The translations under genes and the position numbers were made by a program. Below are positions 33,861 through 43,008 of a stretch of DNA of 64,000 bases, piece by piece. Source of the stretch: a virus; IMG/VR virus record IMGVR_UViG_3300023184_000030, positions 1 through 64,000 of that record; one strand, given 5' to 3'. The number at the start of each line of letters is the position of its first letter. The stretch's first letter is position 1. The notes under the pieces were generated by a model. The model did not search any database, was not told the origin of the DNA, and worked only from the letters and a program-made list of their open reading frames with translations.

Positions 33861-35648
33861 TTAAACGATGGAACTTAGCCATTTTTTTCTCTCCATCGCA
33901 GACTTACCAAATGCCATATCCAAATGGTACTTAGTTTTCTTGTCTTCAATCAAGATTGTTATCCTTTTATTCTTCATAACATAATCCCAGTCTTCAAGAG
34001 ATAATGAACCAAGACCTTTTAGGTATCTTACGTTTCCTTTATCAGATTTACCAGATCCTTTCTTAAACTCCTCAAGTGAGTAGAAATACTTTTTAGCCTT
34101 ATCCCCAGTAGTAACTAAGGGGGTTTCTAAAAACTGTATTCTCCCTTGCTTGATCATCCAAGGAAACCAAAGATAAAATAGATTTATTAAGAGCGAGGTA
34201 ATGTGTGCCCCATCCGGATCCTGATCTGTAGCTATAACAACCCTATCAAATGGGCATTGAATATTTTGCCCCTCCGGGTCCAGATTTAATATCTGCATCA
34301 ATTCTAATATTTCCCTGTTATCAGAAAGGTCAGATAAACTCCTTGCATTTTTAATCTTTCCCTTTAAGGCATAAACTGCTTCTTTCTTAGGATCTCTTTT
34401 CTGTAATATAGATCCCATGGCGCTAAGTCCTTCCACTATAAAAAGTGTTTCTGGTCTGGAAGATGCAGAAGGAAAATATTTATTTGATTGCTTTATTCTG
34501 ATAGATTTCTTATCTTTTCTAATCTTTTTTAGCTCAGTTTCTTTCTTTCTAGTATCTACCGCCTTCTTAATGTTCTTATAGACCTCACTTTTAAAGAATC
34601 TGGCCAATATAGGATCAAAGTGTTTTGCTATGGTTGGTTCCACTTCTTCTCTCTTAGAAACAAATTTAGTCTTATTCTGATCGCCGAATCTAACTATGCC
34701 TGGCGAAAGATTCAATACTATCAATGTGTCATAAAAATGATGTCCTAAAGAATCGTCCAGCTGTCCATTGATTCTATCAAGTATTATCTTTTGGTGAATT
34801 CCAGTACAAAGAGCACTATTTACAAAAGAGAAAGATCCGGACTCCGAAGTTTTTTCCCAGATTAATATTTCACCTATTGGGGTTTTTGCAGTCCAATCAG
34901 GGGAAAGTAGACTTGTTATATTTTCGGTTTTCCCATCCCAAATAAAATCAATCTTAAGGTTGGTAGTTTTAGATTCGGTTTCTAGTACTCTTTTCTTTAA
35001 ACAAAGGTACGATTTTATTGTTTGGTAATCCCATTTCGAGTTATCAAAAACCTGATGATTGGGTATGAAGGTTACCCTAGTCCCAGTTTGCTTACTCTTT
35101 GCTTTGGGTGTAACCTTAGCAGTAGATGCTTTAAATGTTTTCCAAGTCTGTAAATAAGCTTCTTTTGGATTGACAGTTTCAATCTCAAACATATTCGATA
35201 AGGCATTAACTAAACTAACACCCATACCATTTGTACCTACCAGGGTTTCTGTAATCGAATCATTATCGAAATTGGATCCTGCACGAAGCATAGAAACGGC
35301 AGTTTCGATGTTACTTAGACCGCTCTTTTTGTTTATTGAAGATCCGTTGGTAAATCCGTCACCAGTATCAGTAATAGAAACCGAATTCTCTTTTACGTCA
35401 ACCTCAACTATTATTTTCTTCATCGGCGTAGACATCCTTTTTGCTTCGTCTACTGAGTTTGAAAACACTTCATCGAATAACTTATACATTCCAACCGAAT
35501 GTTCTTTTACGACGCTCTTAATGATGCCTGCGTCAATTATAGGAAGAGTTTCCTCGCTCCTTTTGACACTACCGACATAGATTGTTGGTCTTTTTATAAT
35601 GTGTTCAAAATCCGTAAGGACCTCGATGGTCTTATTAACTTTACTCAT
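33861..35648 (-). CDS. DNA topoisomerase II large (ATPase) subunit (gp39/gp60-like)
   Basis: 595 residues. GHKL ATPase: DEVFSNSVDEAKR, ITDTGDGF, GTNGMGVSLVNALS. TOPRIM: TLFIVEGLSAMGSIL and VVIATDQDPDGAHI. One gene covers what T4 splits into gp39 and gp60. The promoter region carries two dyads (35668-35704). Confidence 0.93.
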   Translation of the reverse strand: MSKVNKTIEVLTDFEHIIKRPTIYVGSVKRSEETLPIIDAGIIKSVVKEHSVGMYKLFDEVFSNSVDEAKRMSTPMKKIIVEVDVKENSVSITDTGDGFTNGSSINKKSGLSNIETAVSMLRAGSNFDNDSITETLVGTNGMGVSLVNALSNMFEIETVNPKEAYLQTWKTFKASTAKVTPKAKSKQTGTRVTFIPNHQVFDNSKWDYQTIKSYLCLKKRVLETESKTTNLKIDFIWDGKTENITSLLSPDWTAKTPIGEILIWEKTSESGSFSFVNSALCTGIHQKIILDRINGQLDDSLGHHFYDTLIVLNLSPGIVRFGDQNKTKFVSKREEVEPTIAKHFDPILARFFKSEVYKNIKKAVDTRKKETELKKIRKDKKSIRIKQSNKYFPSASSRPETLFIVEGLSAMGSILQKRDPKKEAVYALKGKIKNARSLSDLSDNREILELMQILNLDPEGQNIQCPFDRVVIATDQDPDGAHITSLLINLFYLWFPWMIKQGRIQFLETPLVTTGDKAKKYFYSLEEFKKGSGKSDKGNVRYLKGLGSLSLEDWDYVMKNKRITILIEDKKTKYHLDMAFGKSAMERKKWLSSIV

Positions 35649-35667
35649 ATGTTTATGTAATTAGATC

Positions 35668-35704
35668 TGGCCAATCAGGCCAAGATTATATGACCCGATC
35701 GGTC
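35668..35704. promoter_or_regulatory. Two dyads around a -10-like sequence (operator candidate)
   Basis: TGGCCAATCAGGCCA at 35668-35682 and GACCCGATCGGTC at 35692-35704 flank a minus-strand TATAAT-like core. A CCG lies 11 nt from TAATCTTG, matching the spacing of the 32-nt promoters. Upstream of the topoisomerase gene. Confidence 0.5.
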
Positions 35705-35714
35705 AAAGTTTCAA

Positions 35715-35749
35715 CAAAAAACCCCAACATTTAAAAAATATTGGGGTTT
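35715..35749 (-). terminator. Rho-independent terminator
   Basis: AAACCCCAA/TTGGGGTTT stem with T6 on the minus strand; ends the gene at 35773-36309. Confidence 0.85.
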
Positions 35750-35772
35750 ATAGTATTTAAGGGTTCAACTAA

Positions 35773-36309
35773 TTAAGCTTTAGTGAAATAAATTTCAAGC
35801 ACTTGATCCGGAGATATCTTAACTGTATAATAGTCTTTTAAGCTTGGCTCTCTTTCAACCTTACCTACAAAAGAAGCTGGGATACCGATTAGATAATCCT
35901 TTCCAATTTCCCTAACAACACCTTCGATAGCATATTCAGAGTCAACAAAAACGTTGATTTCATCTCTATATTCTTCATCTTCCGGTCTGTCAGCTCTTTC
36001 AATTCTGCTACCATGAATAGCTTGTTGTCTTTGAGCCATTCTTGCTCTTTCCTTTGTCATTAGTTCTTTAACATACTCAGGAGCGTTTTTACCTTGAGTT
36101 GGTAAATCTGCAATAACATTAACAGAAGCAAGCTCTCCAGATTCAACTTTAGATAAAAATCCTTCAATAACTGCAGGAATTTGAGTCCATTTAATTTCCA
36201 TTTCTGGTTTAGACTGTGTATTTTTGACGAATTCAGCCTCATCATAAACAGGGATAGCGCCTTCGTTTACTTGATTTTCGTAAGATTCGTATTCTAGTAA
36301 ATGTTTCAT
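35773..36309 (-). CDS. Tagged protein, candidate virion internal protein
   Basis: 178 residues. MKHLLEYESYENQVNEGAIPV has the tag (L-x-x-Y-x-x-Y, then V-N-E/G). The rest has a charged helical middle and an SH3-like strand-rich C-terminus (EINVFVDSEYAIEGVVREIGKDYLIGIP). Single-gene unit with GATATATA before it and a terminator after it. Confidence 0.6.
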   Translation of the reverse strand: MKHLLEYESYENQVNEGAIPVYDEAEFVKNTQSKPEMEIKWTQIPAVIEGFLSKVESGELASVNVIADLPTQGKNAPEYVKELMTKERARMAQRQQAIHGSRIERADRPEDEEYRDEINVFVDSEYAIEGVVREIGKDYLIGIPASFVGKVEREPSLKDYYTVKISPDQVLEIYFTKA

Positions 36310-36328
36310 TAATTTGATATTTTTTCTT

Positions 36329-36336
36329 TATATATC
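36329..36336 (-). promoter_or_regulatory. GATATATA late-type promoter element
   Basis: 20 nt upstream of the start at 36309, followed by an A-rich leader. Confidence 0.45.
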
Positions 36337-37602
36337 TTATCTTCTCTGCATTTGTTGTGCTTTTTCAGCTGCCTGCATCTGCTGGATCTTCTTCATTTTC
36401 TCTTCTGCACCCTTTTTATAGAAGTCCATATTTTTTCTTAATCTTATCTTCTCATCTTCAGGTAAAGTGTTAAAGAATGGCGCATTTACAATTGCTGCGG
36501 TCTTTTCTACAGATAAATCTGGATTTCCTATGTAATAAGCGCAAAGTGAGTATTCATCCAAAAGTCTCCATTGCCATATTTCTGGCTCAACAAATAAGAT
36601 ATCCCCGGTTCCTCTTGTTTTTATAGCAATATCTCCGTAAGCAAAAGCAATAAGGAATCTTTTTTGATCTCTAAGCTTTCTCATAGTATGGAAAACAGCT
36701 TCTAATCTTTCTGGCCTGTATTCCCAAGCTCTAGAATAACACTCGGTAACTTCCTCGTTAGATGCACCAATTTTCTCTTTGATCTTACCGATCATGTACA
36801 TTGAGTAGTAAACCTCCTCTGGCCATTCCCCCATGTCAATTCTTTTCTGATAAGCTTCAATAGCTTTATCGTGTTGCTCTGAATCTCTATAGCTTTGTGC
36901 TAAATAAAACATGTATCTTGTGTTACTAGGTTCATCTTCTAAAGCTTTTTCTAATATAATAGCATCATTAGCGTATTTCTCTTGCAATGAATTAGCTCTC
37001 TTTAAAGGGGAGATGTCCGCAATAACATAAGCTACCGGAACTATACCCTGTTTAATCTCAGGTTTGTCCAAATGCAGATATTCATGAAGTACCCCTTTAT
37101 AAACCCAGTCCTGATCAGATTTTACAATCTGTACTCTATGATATTGTAAAGCGTTTAATTTATATAGGATTTGATATCCGTCTGGCTCTTTTGTTAATCC
37201 AGCAAATGGATTAGTCCCTATAACTTCAGGGTAGAATGTGTCATCCGCATCTATTATCCACCTGTAATCACATCTTCCTTTTGCTAGTTCCAAACTCTCT
37301 GTTCTATTAACCTCAAAGTTAACCCAAGGTCTTTCGTGAAGTTCACCCTCGATATTAAGTTCCGCCATCGTTTCTCTGATGACATTCAAAGTATTATCCT
37401 TAGATCCTGTATCAACTATAACCCAATACGAAATATACGGTGCAACAGCTTTTAAACATTTTGCTATTGTATCCTCCTCGTCTTTTACTATCATAACCAA
37501 ACATAAAGTGATATCTTGTTTGTTAGATAATGGTTTTGGAATTGATGCAGTAATGGGTTTTATTTTACCCATAGGGACTGCTTTTTTCTTCGATTTATTC
37601 AT
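36337..37602 (-). CDS. Family 2 glycosyltransferase with TPR-like C-terminus
   Basis: 421 residues. The GT2 core begins ITLCLVMIVKDEEDTIAKCL, with WVIVDTGSKDNT and WIIDADDTF (DxD). From about residue 225 come TPR-like helices (YMFYLAQSYRDSEQHDKAIEAYQKRI). This layout occurs in SunS-like enzymes and in glycosyltransferases of large phages. It could glycosylate proteins or a nucleotide; acceptor unknown. Confidence 0.85.
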   Translation of the reverse strand: MNKSKKKAVPMGKIKPITASIPKPLSNKQDITLCLVMIVKDEEDTIAKCLKAVAPYISYWVIVDTGSKDNTLNVIRETMAELNIEGELHERPWVNFEVNRTESLELAKGRCDYRWIIDADDTFYPEVIGTNPFAGLTKEPDGYQILYKLNALQYHRVQIVKSDQDWVYKGVLHEYLHLDKPEIKQGIVPVAYVIADISPLKRANSLQEKYANDAIILEKALEDEPSNTRYMFYLAQSYRDSEQHDKAIEAYQKRIDMGEWPEEVYYSMYMIGKIKEKIGASNEEVTECYSRAWEYRPERLEAVFHTMRKLRDQKRFLIAFAYGDIAIKTRGTGDILFVEPEIWQWRLLDEYSLCAYYIGNPDLSVEKTAAIVNAPFFNTLPEDEKIRLRKNMDFYKKGAEEKMKKIQQMQAAEKAQQMQRR

Positions 37603-37629
37603 TGGTTGTATATTTTAATTATTATAGAT

Positions 37630-38280
37630 CTATTTTTTGTTTTTCCTCCTCTTTTTTGGAAATAAATTAAATGTATCGAGTTCACCTATTTCATTAAAGG
37701 TTATTGTGATTTCATGTCCGGATTCTTCGCTAGATACACTAATTTTTTTCATGTCCCTATTAAAATCTTTAAGCTTTATTGATTCAACATTTATCTCTGA
37801 GTTTTCATAGAACCAGTATTTTATTTCGTGGTAATTCTTTTCAAAGACTGAGTATGCAAATTTATAATCGCAGTGTGATAGTTTAATCTTAAAAGTTCTA
37901 AGTCTCTTAGAAAAAATCTCTAATGAAATTATGTTGTGCGGATTACCTGATGCTACCAATCTATTTTCCAAATCCAATATAAATAAACACTTATATTCTC
38001 CTATCATGGATGACTTGCTAGATATTTCTGATTTTTCTAATAAGTTCTTTATGCTTTCATATGGATCTTCTGGTGAATATACATCAACAAAGCAAGATAT
38101 TTCCGATGTTTCAAAATCCCTAATTGTTCTCACCTCGAGATCAGGATGTTCCTTAAATATTCCAAGTATTATATTAAGAGAATCCTGTAATAGAATTCTC
38201 TTCTTTTGTATTTGGTTTTTTTCTTCCGAAATCTTTTCTTTTAGAGACCTCACAAAATTCCCAGATATACTTTCTGCCAT
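37630..38280 (-). CDS. Hypothetical protein
   Basis: 216 residues: an N-terminal coiled coil (SLKEKISEEKNQIQKKRILLQDSL) and a mixed alpha/beta remainder ending in a basic KKRRKNKK tail. No family recognised. Lies directly downstream of the adenylate kinase gene. Confidence 0.55.
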   Translation of the reverse strand: MAESISGNFVRSLKEKISEEKNQIQKKRILLQDSLNIILGIFKEHPDLEVRTIRDFETSEISCFVDVYSPEDPYESIKNLLEKSEISSKSSMIGEYKCLFILDLENRLVASGNPHNIISLEIFSKRLRTFKIKLSHCDYKFAYSVFEKNYHEIKYWFYENSEINVESIKLKDFNRDMKKISVSSEESGHEITITFNEIGELDTFNLFPKKRRKNKK

Positions 38281-38289
38281 GGTCTAGAT

Positions 38290-38916
38290 TTATTTTTTTG
38301 ATTTCAAACCAAGTCTCTCTCTGACTTGTTTTAGTACTTTATCCTTTCCCTCGTTAGCTTCTACCTTTATAAGCTTACGACTTTTTTGATAAAAGTCTAA
38401 TAATGGAAAAGTCTTCTCGTGATATTCTTTGAATCTTTTCTCGACGATTTCTTCGCTAGCATCATCTTTTCTATTCTCTTCCTTAGCTCTGCTTTTTATT
38501 CTTTCCTTAGCTACCTTATCTGGAAGATCTAGGTAAATTGCATGGTTTAAACCTAAGCCCATTCTACCTAGAAGAGAATCTAGTCTTTTTGCTTGCTTTA
38601 TCGTTCTAGGAAATCCATCAAGAATAACATTAGAACTAGGATCAACCTTTTTAAGTTCTTTCCTAAGAATCTTGATCATCATATTATCGGGAAGTAGATT
38701 TCCAGCATCTATGATTTTTTTTATATCTTCGTCTTCTGAATTTCTTATAAGATCCCCTGTTGACAAATGTATAAAGTTATAGTCTTTTTTTAATTCTTTA
38801 GATAACGTTCCCTTACCTGATCCAGGTGCTCCTAATATAACAAGGATTTTACCCTGGTTATCAGGAAGCTGTCTTTCGTTTAGTGCAAAATCGTCAAAAG
38901 TTTTTATTCTTTCCAT
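38290..38916 (-). CDS. adk: Adenylate kinase with N-terminal tag
   Basis: 208 residues from ATG 38916; the longer frame from 38952 overlaps nrdA. The start MERIKTFDDFALNERQL is the tag with an L-N-E site at residues 12-14, ahead of the P-loop GAPGSGKGT (29-37). NMP-binding STGDLIR and DGFPRTIKQA are present. The lid is short. It interconverts AMP, ADP and ATP and may serve nucleotide metabolism next to ribonucleotide reductase; the tag suggests that some of it may be packaged. Confidence 0.93.
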   Translation of the reverse strand: MERIKTFDDFALNERQLPDNQGKILVILGAPGSGKGTLSKELKKDYNFIHLSTGDLIRNSEDEDIKKIIDAGNLLPDNMMIKILRKELKKVDPSSNVILDGFPRTIKQAKRLDSLLGRMGLGLNHAIYLDLPDKVAKERIKSRAKEENRKDDASEEIVEKRFKEYHEKTFPLLDFYQKSRKLIKVEANEGKDKVLKQVRERLGLKSKK

Positions 38917-38930
38917 CTTTTTAATATTTT

Positions 38931-41408
38931 TTATGATCCGCAGGCGATACAATCGTCTGGGTTGTCCAAGCTACAAACTATGCCAGAGGTAAGCTCTTCT
39001 GCTGCTTTGCTTAATTCCTCGCTAGTCATGTTTCCTAAGTCTATTTTTTTAGATTCTGTTTCAACGTCCTCCATTCTCTTAAGAGATTCTTTAGCTTTAG
39101 TCATATCTATCCCTAATCCTGCAATTGCGTCAACAGCAGATTTAGTTCTTAGATAGTACATACCAGTTTTAAGTCCTAGCTCCCATGAGTGAAAATGTGC
39201 TGCAGTTAATTTAGCAGAGTTAACACCCTCAATAAATAGATTTAGAGACTGTGACTGGCAAATAAATTTACCTCTATCAGCTGACATTTGAATTAGATCC
39301 TTTTGTTTGATCTCCCATACCGTCTTATAGACCTCTCTGATCTCCTGAGGTATTTGCGGGATACCCTGAACAGATCCTTTATGTAAGATAATAAGATTTT
39401 TCATATCCTCACTCCAAAGGCCTAATGAGATTAGATCCTTAACAAGATGCTTATTAACTAAAATAAATTCTCCGCTTAATGTTCTTCTTGTGTAGATATT
39501 AGATGTGAAAGGTTCGAAAGCTTCGTTATTTCCCATGATCTGAGCTGTTGAAGCAGTTGGCATAGGTGCTAACAATAAAGAATTTCTAGCTCCATTCTTC
39601 ATAACATCTTTTCTTAATTTAGACCAATCCCATCTTCCTGAAAGTTGCTCGTCTTTGAATCCCCAAAGGTTGAATTGGAAATCACCTTTACTTAATGGTG
39701 ATCCGTCGAACGTTTCATATTTACCATCTTTCTTAGCTAATTCCATTGAAGCTGTCATAGCTGCAAAGTATATAGTTTCGAAAACTTCCTCATTAGTTTT
39801 CATAGCTTCTTCGGAAGTAAATGCTATTCTCATATTAGCAAAAAGATCTGCTAATCCTTGAATCCCAATACCGATTGGTCTATGTCTAAAGTTTGATTTC
39901 TTTGTCTCTGGTGTTGGATAATAATTAATATCAATAACTCTATTTAAGTTGACTGTTGTTTGATAAGCAACGTCATATAAGGCTTTATGATCAACTTCAC
40001 ATTTACCTCTGTTAATCTTAGCAGTTCTTGCATCAGTTGATTTTAAGAACTTATTAACAGGTATAGAAGCTAGGTTACAAACTGCTTGCTCGTCTTTATC
40101 TGTATATTCTAATATCTCTGTACAAAGATTTGAACTTTTAATAGTACCAAGATTTTGTTGATTTGATTTTCTGTTAGCAGCATCTTTATAAAGCATATAA
40201 GGTGTTCCAGTTTCGATTTGGGAATCGATCACCTTGGTCCAAAGTTCTCTAGCTTTAATAACCTTTCTTGCTTTACCTGCAGCTTCAGCTTCAATATAAG
40301 CTTTTTCGAATTCATCACCGTAAAGTTCCCAAAGTCCGGGAACGTCGGAAGGAGAGAATAATGACCAATCCTCACTGGCCTTAACTCTCTTCATGAATAA
40401 ATCAGAGATCCAAAGGGCTAGAAAAAGATCTCTTGCTCTTAGTTCTTCTTTACCTGTATTCTTTCTTAGGTCTAAGAAATCTTCAATATCTGCATGCCAG
40501 GGTTCAATATAAATAGCAAATGATCCTTTTCTTTTTCCCCCTCCTTGATCTACGTATCTAGCAGTTTCATTGAATACTTTTAACATCGGAACGATACCAT
40601 TTGATGTGCCGTTTGTTCCTTTGATGTAAGAACCTGTACTTCTAATATTATGTATGGCCAAACCTATACCTCCAGCATTCTGTGATATGGTAGCTACATC
40701 GGTTAAAGTTTTATAAATACCCTGTATAGAATCATCAGACATCGTTAAAAGAAAACAAGAAGATAACTGAGGTTTTCTAGTACCTGCATTAAATAATGTA
40801 GGTGTAGCATGTGTCATCATGTGGGTAGATAAAAGCTCGTATGTTTTAAGAACGTTTTTCGTATCTTCTCCCCAAATTCCAGCAGCAACTCTCATGTACA
40901 TATGTTGAGGACTTTCAGATGGACTCCCGTTCATCTTTAACAGATAACTTTTCTCTAGCGTTTTAAATCCAAAATATTCAAAATTAAAATCTCTCTCATG
41001 AATAATAGCACCATCAAATTTCTGCTTGTTTTTCATGACAGAGCTATAAGTTTCTTCATTAATTAAACCCGCAGGTTGATTAGTTTCTGGATCTATATAA
41101 GAATATAAATCTTGGATTGTCTCCGAGAATTTTTTCTTAGTTGATTTATGTAGTTTAGATACTGCAATTCTAGATGCCAATACGGAATAGTCCGGATGTT
41201 TTGGAATTAAAGAAGCTGCAGTTTCTGCTGCAAGATTATCCAGTTCATCGGTTGTAATACCATCATAAATTCCGGCGATTACTTTTTGTGCTATTTCAAT
41301 AGGATCAATATAATCAGAATTTAGACCATAAGTCATTTTTCTTACTCTATTTGATATCTTCTCGAATCTCACTGGCTCTTTCGAACCATCTCTTTTTATT
41401 ACCTGCAT
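38931..41408 (-). CDS. nrdA: Ribonucleotide reductase large subunit (class Ia)
   Basis: 825 residues. ATP cone at the N-terminus (VIKRDGSKEPVRFEKISNRVRKM), catalytic SSNLCTEI and PTASTAQIMGNNEAFEP, and a C-terminal CIAC redox pair. It reduces ribonucleoside diphosphates. Directly upstream of adk and downstream of nrdB in transcription. Confidence 0.97.
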   Translation of the reverse strand: MQVIKRDGSKEPVRFEKISNRVRKMTYGLNSDYIDPIEIAQKVIAGIYDGITTDELDNLAAETAASLIPKHPDYSVLASRIAVSKLHKSTKKKFSETIQDLYSYIDPETNQPAGLINEETYSSVMKNKQKFDGAIIHERDFNFEYFGFKTLEKSYLLKMNGSPSESPQHMYMRVAAGIWGEDTKNVLKTYELLSTHMMTHATPTLFNAGTRKPQLSSCFLLTMSDDSIQGIYKTLTDVATISQNAGGIGLAIHNIRSTGSYIKGTNGTSNGIVPMLKVFNETARYVDQGGGKRKGSFAIYIEPWHADIEDFLDLRKNTGKEELRARDLFLALWISDLFMKRVKASEDWSLFSPSDVPGLWELYGDEFEKAYIEAEAAGKARKVIKARELWTKVIDSQIETGTPYMLYKDAANRKSNQQNLGTIKSSNLCTEILEYTDKDEQAVCNLASIPVNKFLKSTDARTAKINRGKCEVDHKALYDVAYQTTVNLNRVIDINYYPTPETKKSNFRHRPIGIGIQGLADLFANMRIAFTSEEAMKTNEEVFETIYFAAMTASMELAKKDGKYETFDGSPLSKGDFQFNLWGFKDEQLSGRWDWSKLRKDVMKNGARNSLLLAPMPTASTAQIMGNNEAFEPFTSNIYTRRTLSGEFILVNKHLVKDLISLGLWSEDMKNLIILHKGSVQGIPQIPQEIREVYKTVWEIKQKDLIQMSADRGKFICQSQSLNLFIEGVNSAKLTAAHFHSWELGLKTGMYYLRTKSAVDAIAGLGIDMTKAKESLKRMEDVETESKKIDLGNMTSEELSKAAEELTSGIVCSLDNPDDCIACGS

Positions 41409-41425
41409 TTTTTAGTTATTTTTAT

Positions 41426-42409
41426 TTAGAAGTCTGTGTCGAAGTCGAACGAATCTTCCGATTTGTTCATCACTCCTGATTTTTGATACTCGCCAACTCT
41501 TTTTTCAAAGAAGTTAGTTTTCCCTTGTAGTGAAATGTTTGCCATGAAATCAAAAGGATTTTCTACATTGTATACTCTAGAACATCCTAAATCCATAAGC
41601 AATCTATCAGCTACAAACTCAAGATATTGTTTCATCAAATCTGAATTCATTCCTATTAGTCTAACTGGAAGTGATTCGGTAATGAACTCTTTTTCAATCT
41701 CTAGAGCGCTCATAATAATTTCTTTGATTCTCTCCTCCGAAACTTTATTTGATAAATGATTGTTATGTAACATAACAGCAAAATCTGTGTGCATTCCTTC
41801 GTCTCTTGAGATTAGCTCATTAGAGAAGGATAGACCTGGCATAAGTCCTCTTTTCTTTAACCAGAAAATAGAACAGAAAGATCCACTAAAGAAAATACCT
41901 TCAACTGCGGCAAACGCCACGACTCTTTCTTGAAAGTGAGGGGAGTCTATCCATTTAAGTGCCCACTCAGCTTTTTTCTTAACAGCAGGAATCGTATCAA
42001 TTGCATGGAGAAGTGTATTTTTTTCTTCTGGGTCCTGGATGTATGTGTCAATTAAAAGAGAATAAGTCTCTGAGTGTATATTCTCCATCATTATTTGGAA
42101 ACTGTAAAAGAACTTTGCCTCCGTGTATTGAACCTCAGATAAGAAGTTCTCAGCCAGATTTTCATTTACTATACCATCTGAAGCTGCAAAGAAAGCTAAA
42201 ACGTTCTTGATGAAATATCTCTCGTCGTCACTTAATCTGTTTCTCCAATCGTTTAAATCCTGTGCCAGATCGATTTCCTCCGCTGTCCATATGCACGCTT
42301 GTTGTTGTTTATACATCTGCCAGATGTCGTGGTGCTCTATTGGAAATAAAACAAACCTATCTGGATTTTCTTGCAGAATAGGCTCAGGTATAGAATAAAG
42401 ATCTTCCAT
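41426..42409 (-). CDS. nrdB: Ribonucleotide reductase small subunit
   Basis: 327 residues. The di-iron ligands and radical Tyr are in place: [12 protein letters not shown] (Asp), [12 protein letters not shown] (Glu, His and Tyr at the E-x2-H-x3-Y spacing), then the [10 protein letters not shown] block. Co-operonic with nrdA. Confidence 0.97.
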   Translation of the reverse strand: MEDLYSIPEPILQENPDRFVLFPIEHHDIWQMYKQQQACIWTAEEIDLAQDLNDWRNRLSDDERYFIKNVLAFFAASDGIVNENLAENFLSEVQYTEAKFFYSFQIMMENIHSETYSLLIDTYIQDPEEKNTLLHAIDTIPAVKKKAEWALKWIDSPHFQERVVAFAAVEGIFFSGSFCSIFWLKKRGLMPGLSFSNELISRDEGMHTDFAVMLHNNHLSNKVSEERIKEIIMSALEIEKEFITESLPVRLIGMNSDLMKQYLEFVADRLLMDLGCSRVYNVENPFDFMANISLQGKTNFFEKRVGEYQKSGVMNKSEDSFDFDTDF

Positions 42410-42427
42410 TTTTTTAATTAATTTTTT

Positions 42428-42907
42428 TTAGTAATTGTTTTCTTGTCTTCTGATATTTTCTTTGTTCTTACTTAAATAATAATTATAAAGCTCATCTGGT
42501 GTCATACCGACAGAGACCATCATATTAAATAAGAAATGCTGAATATCAACCAGCTCCATTTTAAGTTCTTTAACATCCTCAGGTGACAGATCAGATATTT
42601 TCATGGAATAAGCTTTCTTATGATTACTTTTCCATGGTTTCCAAACTGCGTTACCGATTGATGTTTCTCCGTTATTAGAAACACCGCCTAAAGCGTCATA
42701 TGCTTCCGATATTTCGTCATCTATTGCTCTGGTGTTCCAGAGCCAGAAGTCCTTAATCTCTCCCAGTGAAAGATTTGCGAAATCGTAACCATAGACTTTC
42801 TCCTGAGTGTTCTTTTGGAGTGTCATTAATGTGCCCAAGTGATGCGTGGACTTTACGTAGTCATCCTCAACGGGAAGATCTTTGCATTGATTGTCTGTAT
42901 TTGCCAT
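42428..42907 (-). CDS. dUTPase (all-alpha, dUTPase_2 type)
   Basis: 159 residues. ExxE-type metal motifs: AIDDEISEAYDALGG and MELVDIQHFLFNMMVSVGM, with the nucleotide-binding end YYLSKNKENIRRQENNY. It removes pyrophosphate from dUTP (perhaps also dCTP, as T4 gp56 does), supplying dUMP to ThyA and keeping uracil, or unmodified C, out of DNA. First gene of the nrd operon. Confidence 0.85.
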   Translation of the reverse strand: MANTDNQCKDLPVEDDYVKSTHHLGTLMTLQKNTQEKVYGYDFANLSLGEIKDFWLWNTRAIDDEISEAYDALGGVSNNGETSIGNAVWKPWKSNHKKAYSMKISDLSPEDVKELKMELVDIQHFLFNMMVSVGMTPDELYNYYLSKNKENIRRQENNY

Positions 42908-43008
42908 ATTTGTGATTTTTTGACTAGGTTTTTTTGTCTATGTCTCCACCACCGGGTTTTTATATATCGATCCGATTCCGGGGGACAGGGACCTGACTTG
43001 CTTTATTT

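Noticed and set aside
42908-43008. Possible terminator or promoter in the C/G-rich gap between polymerase N-half and dUTPase
   Set aside because: CCCGG and GGTCC pieces do not give a clean stem with T-run, and no TAnnTTTG at the right spacing.
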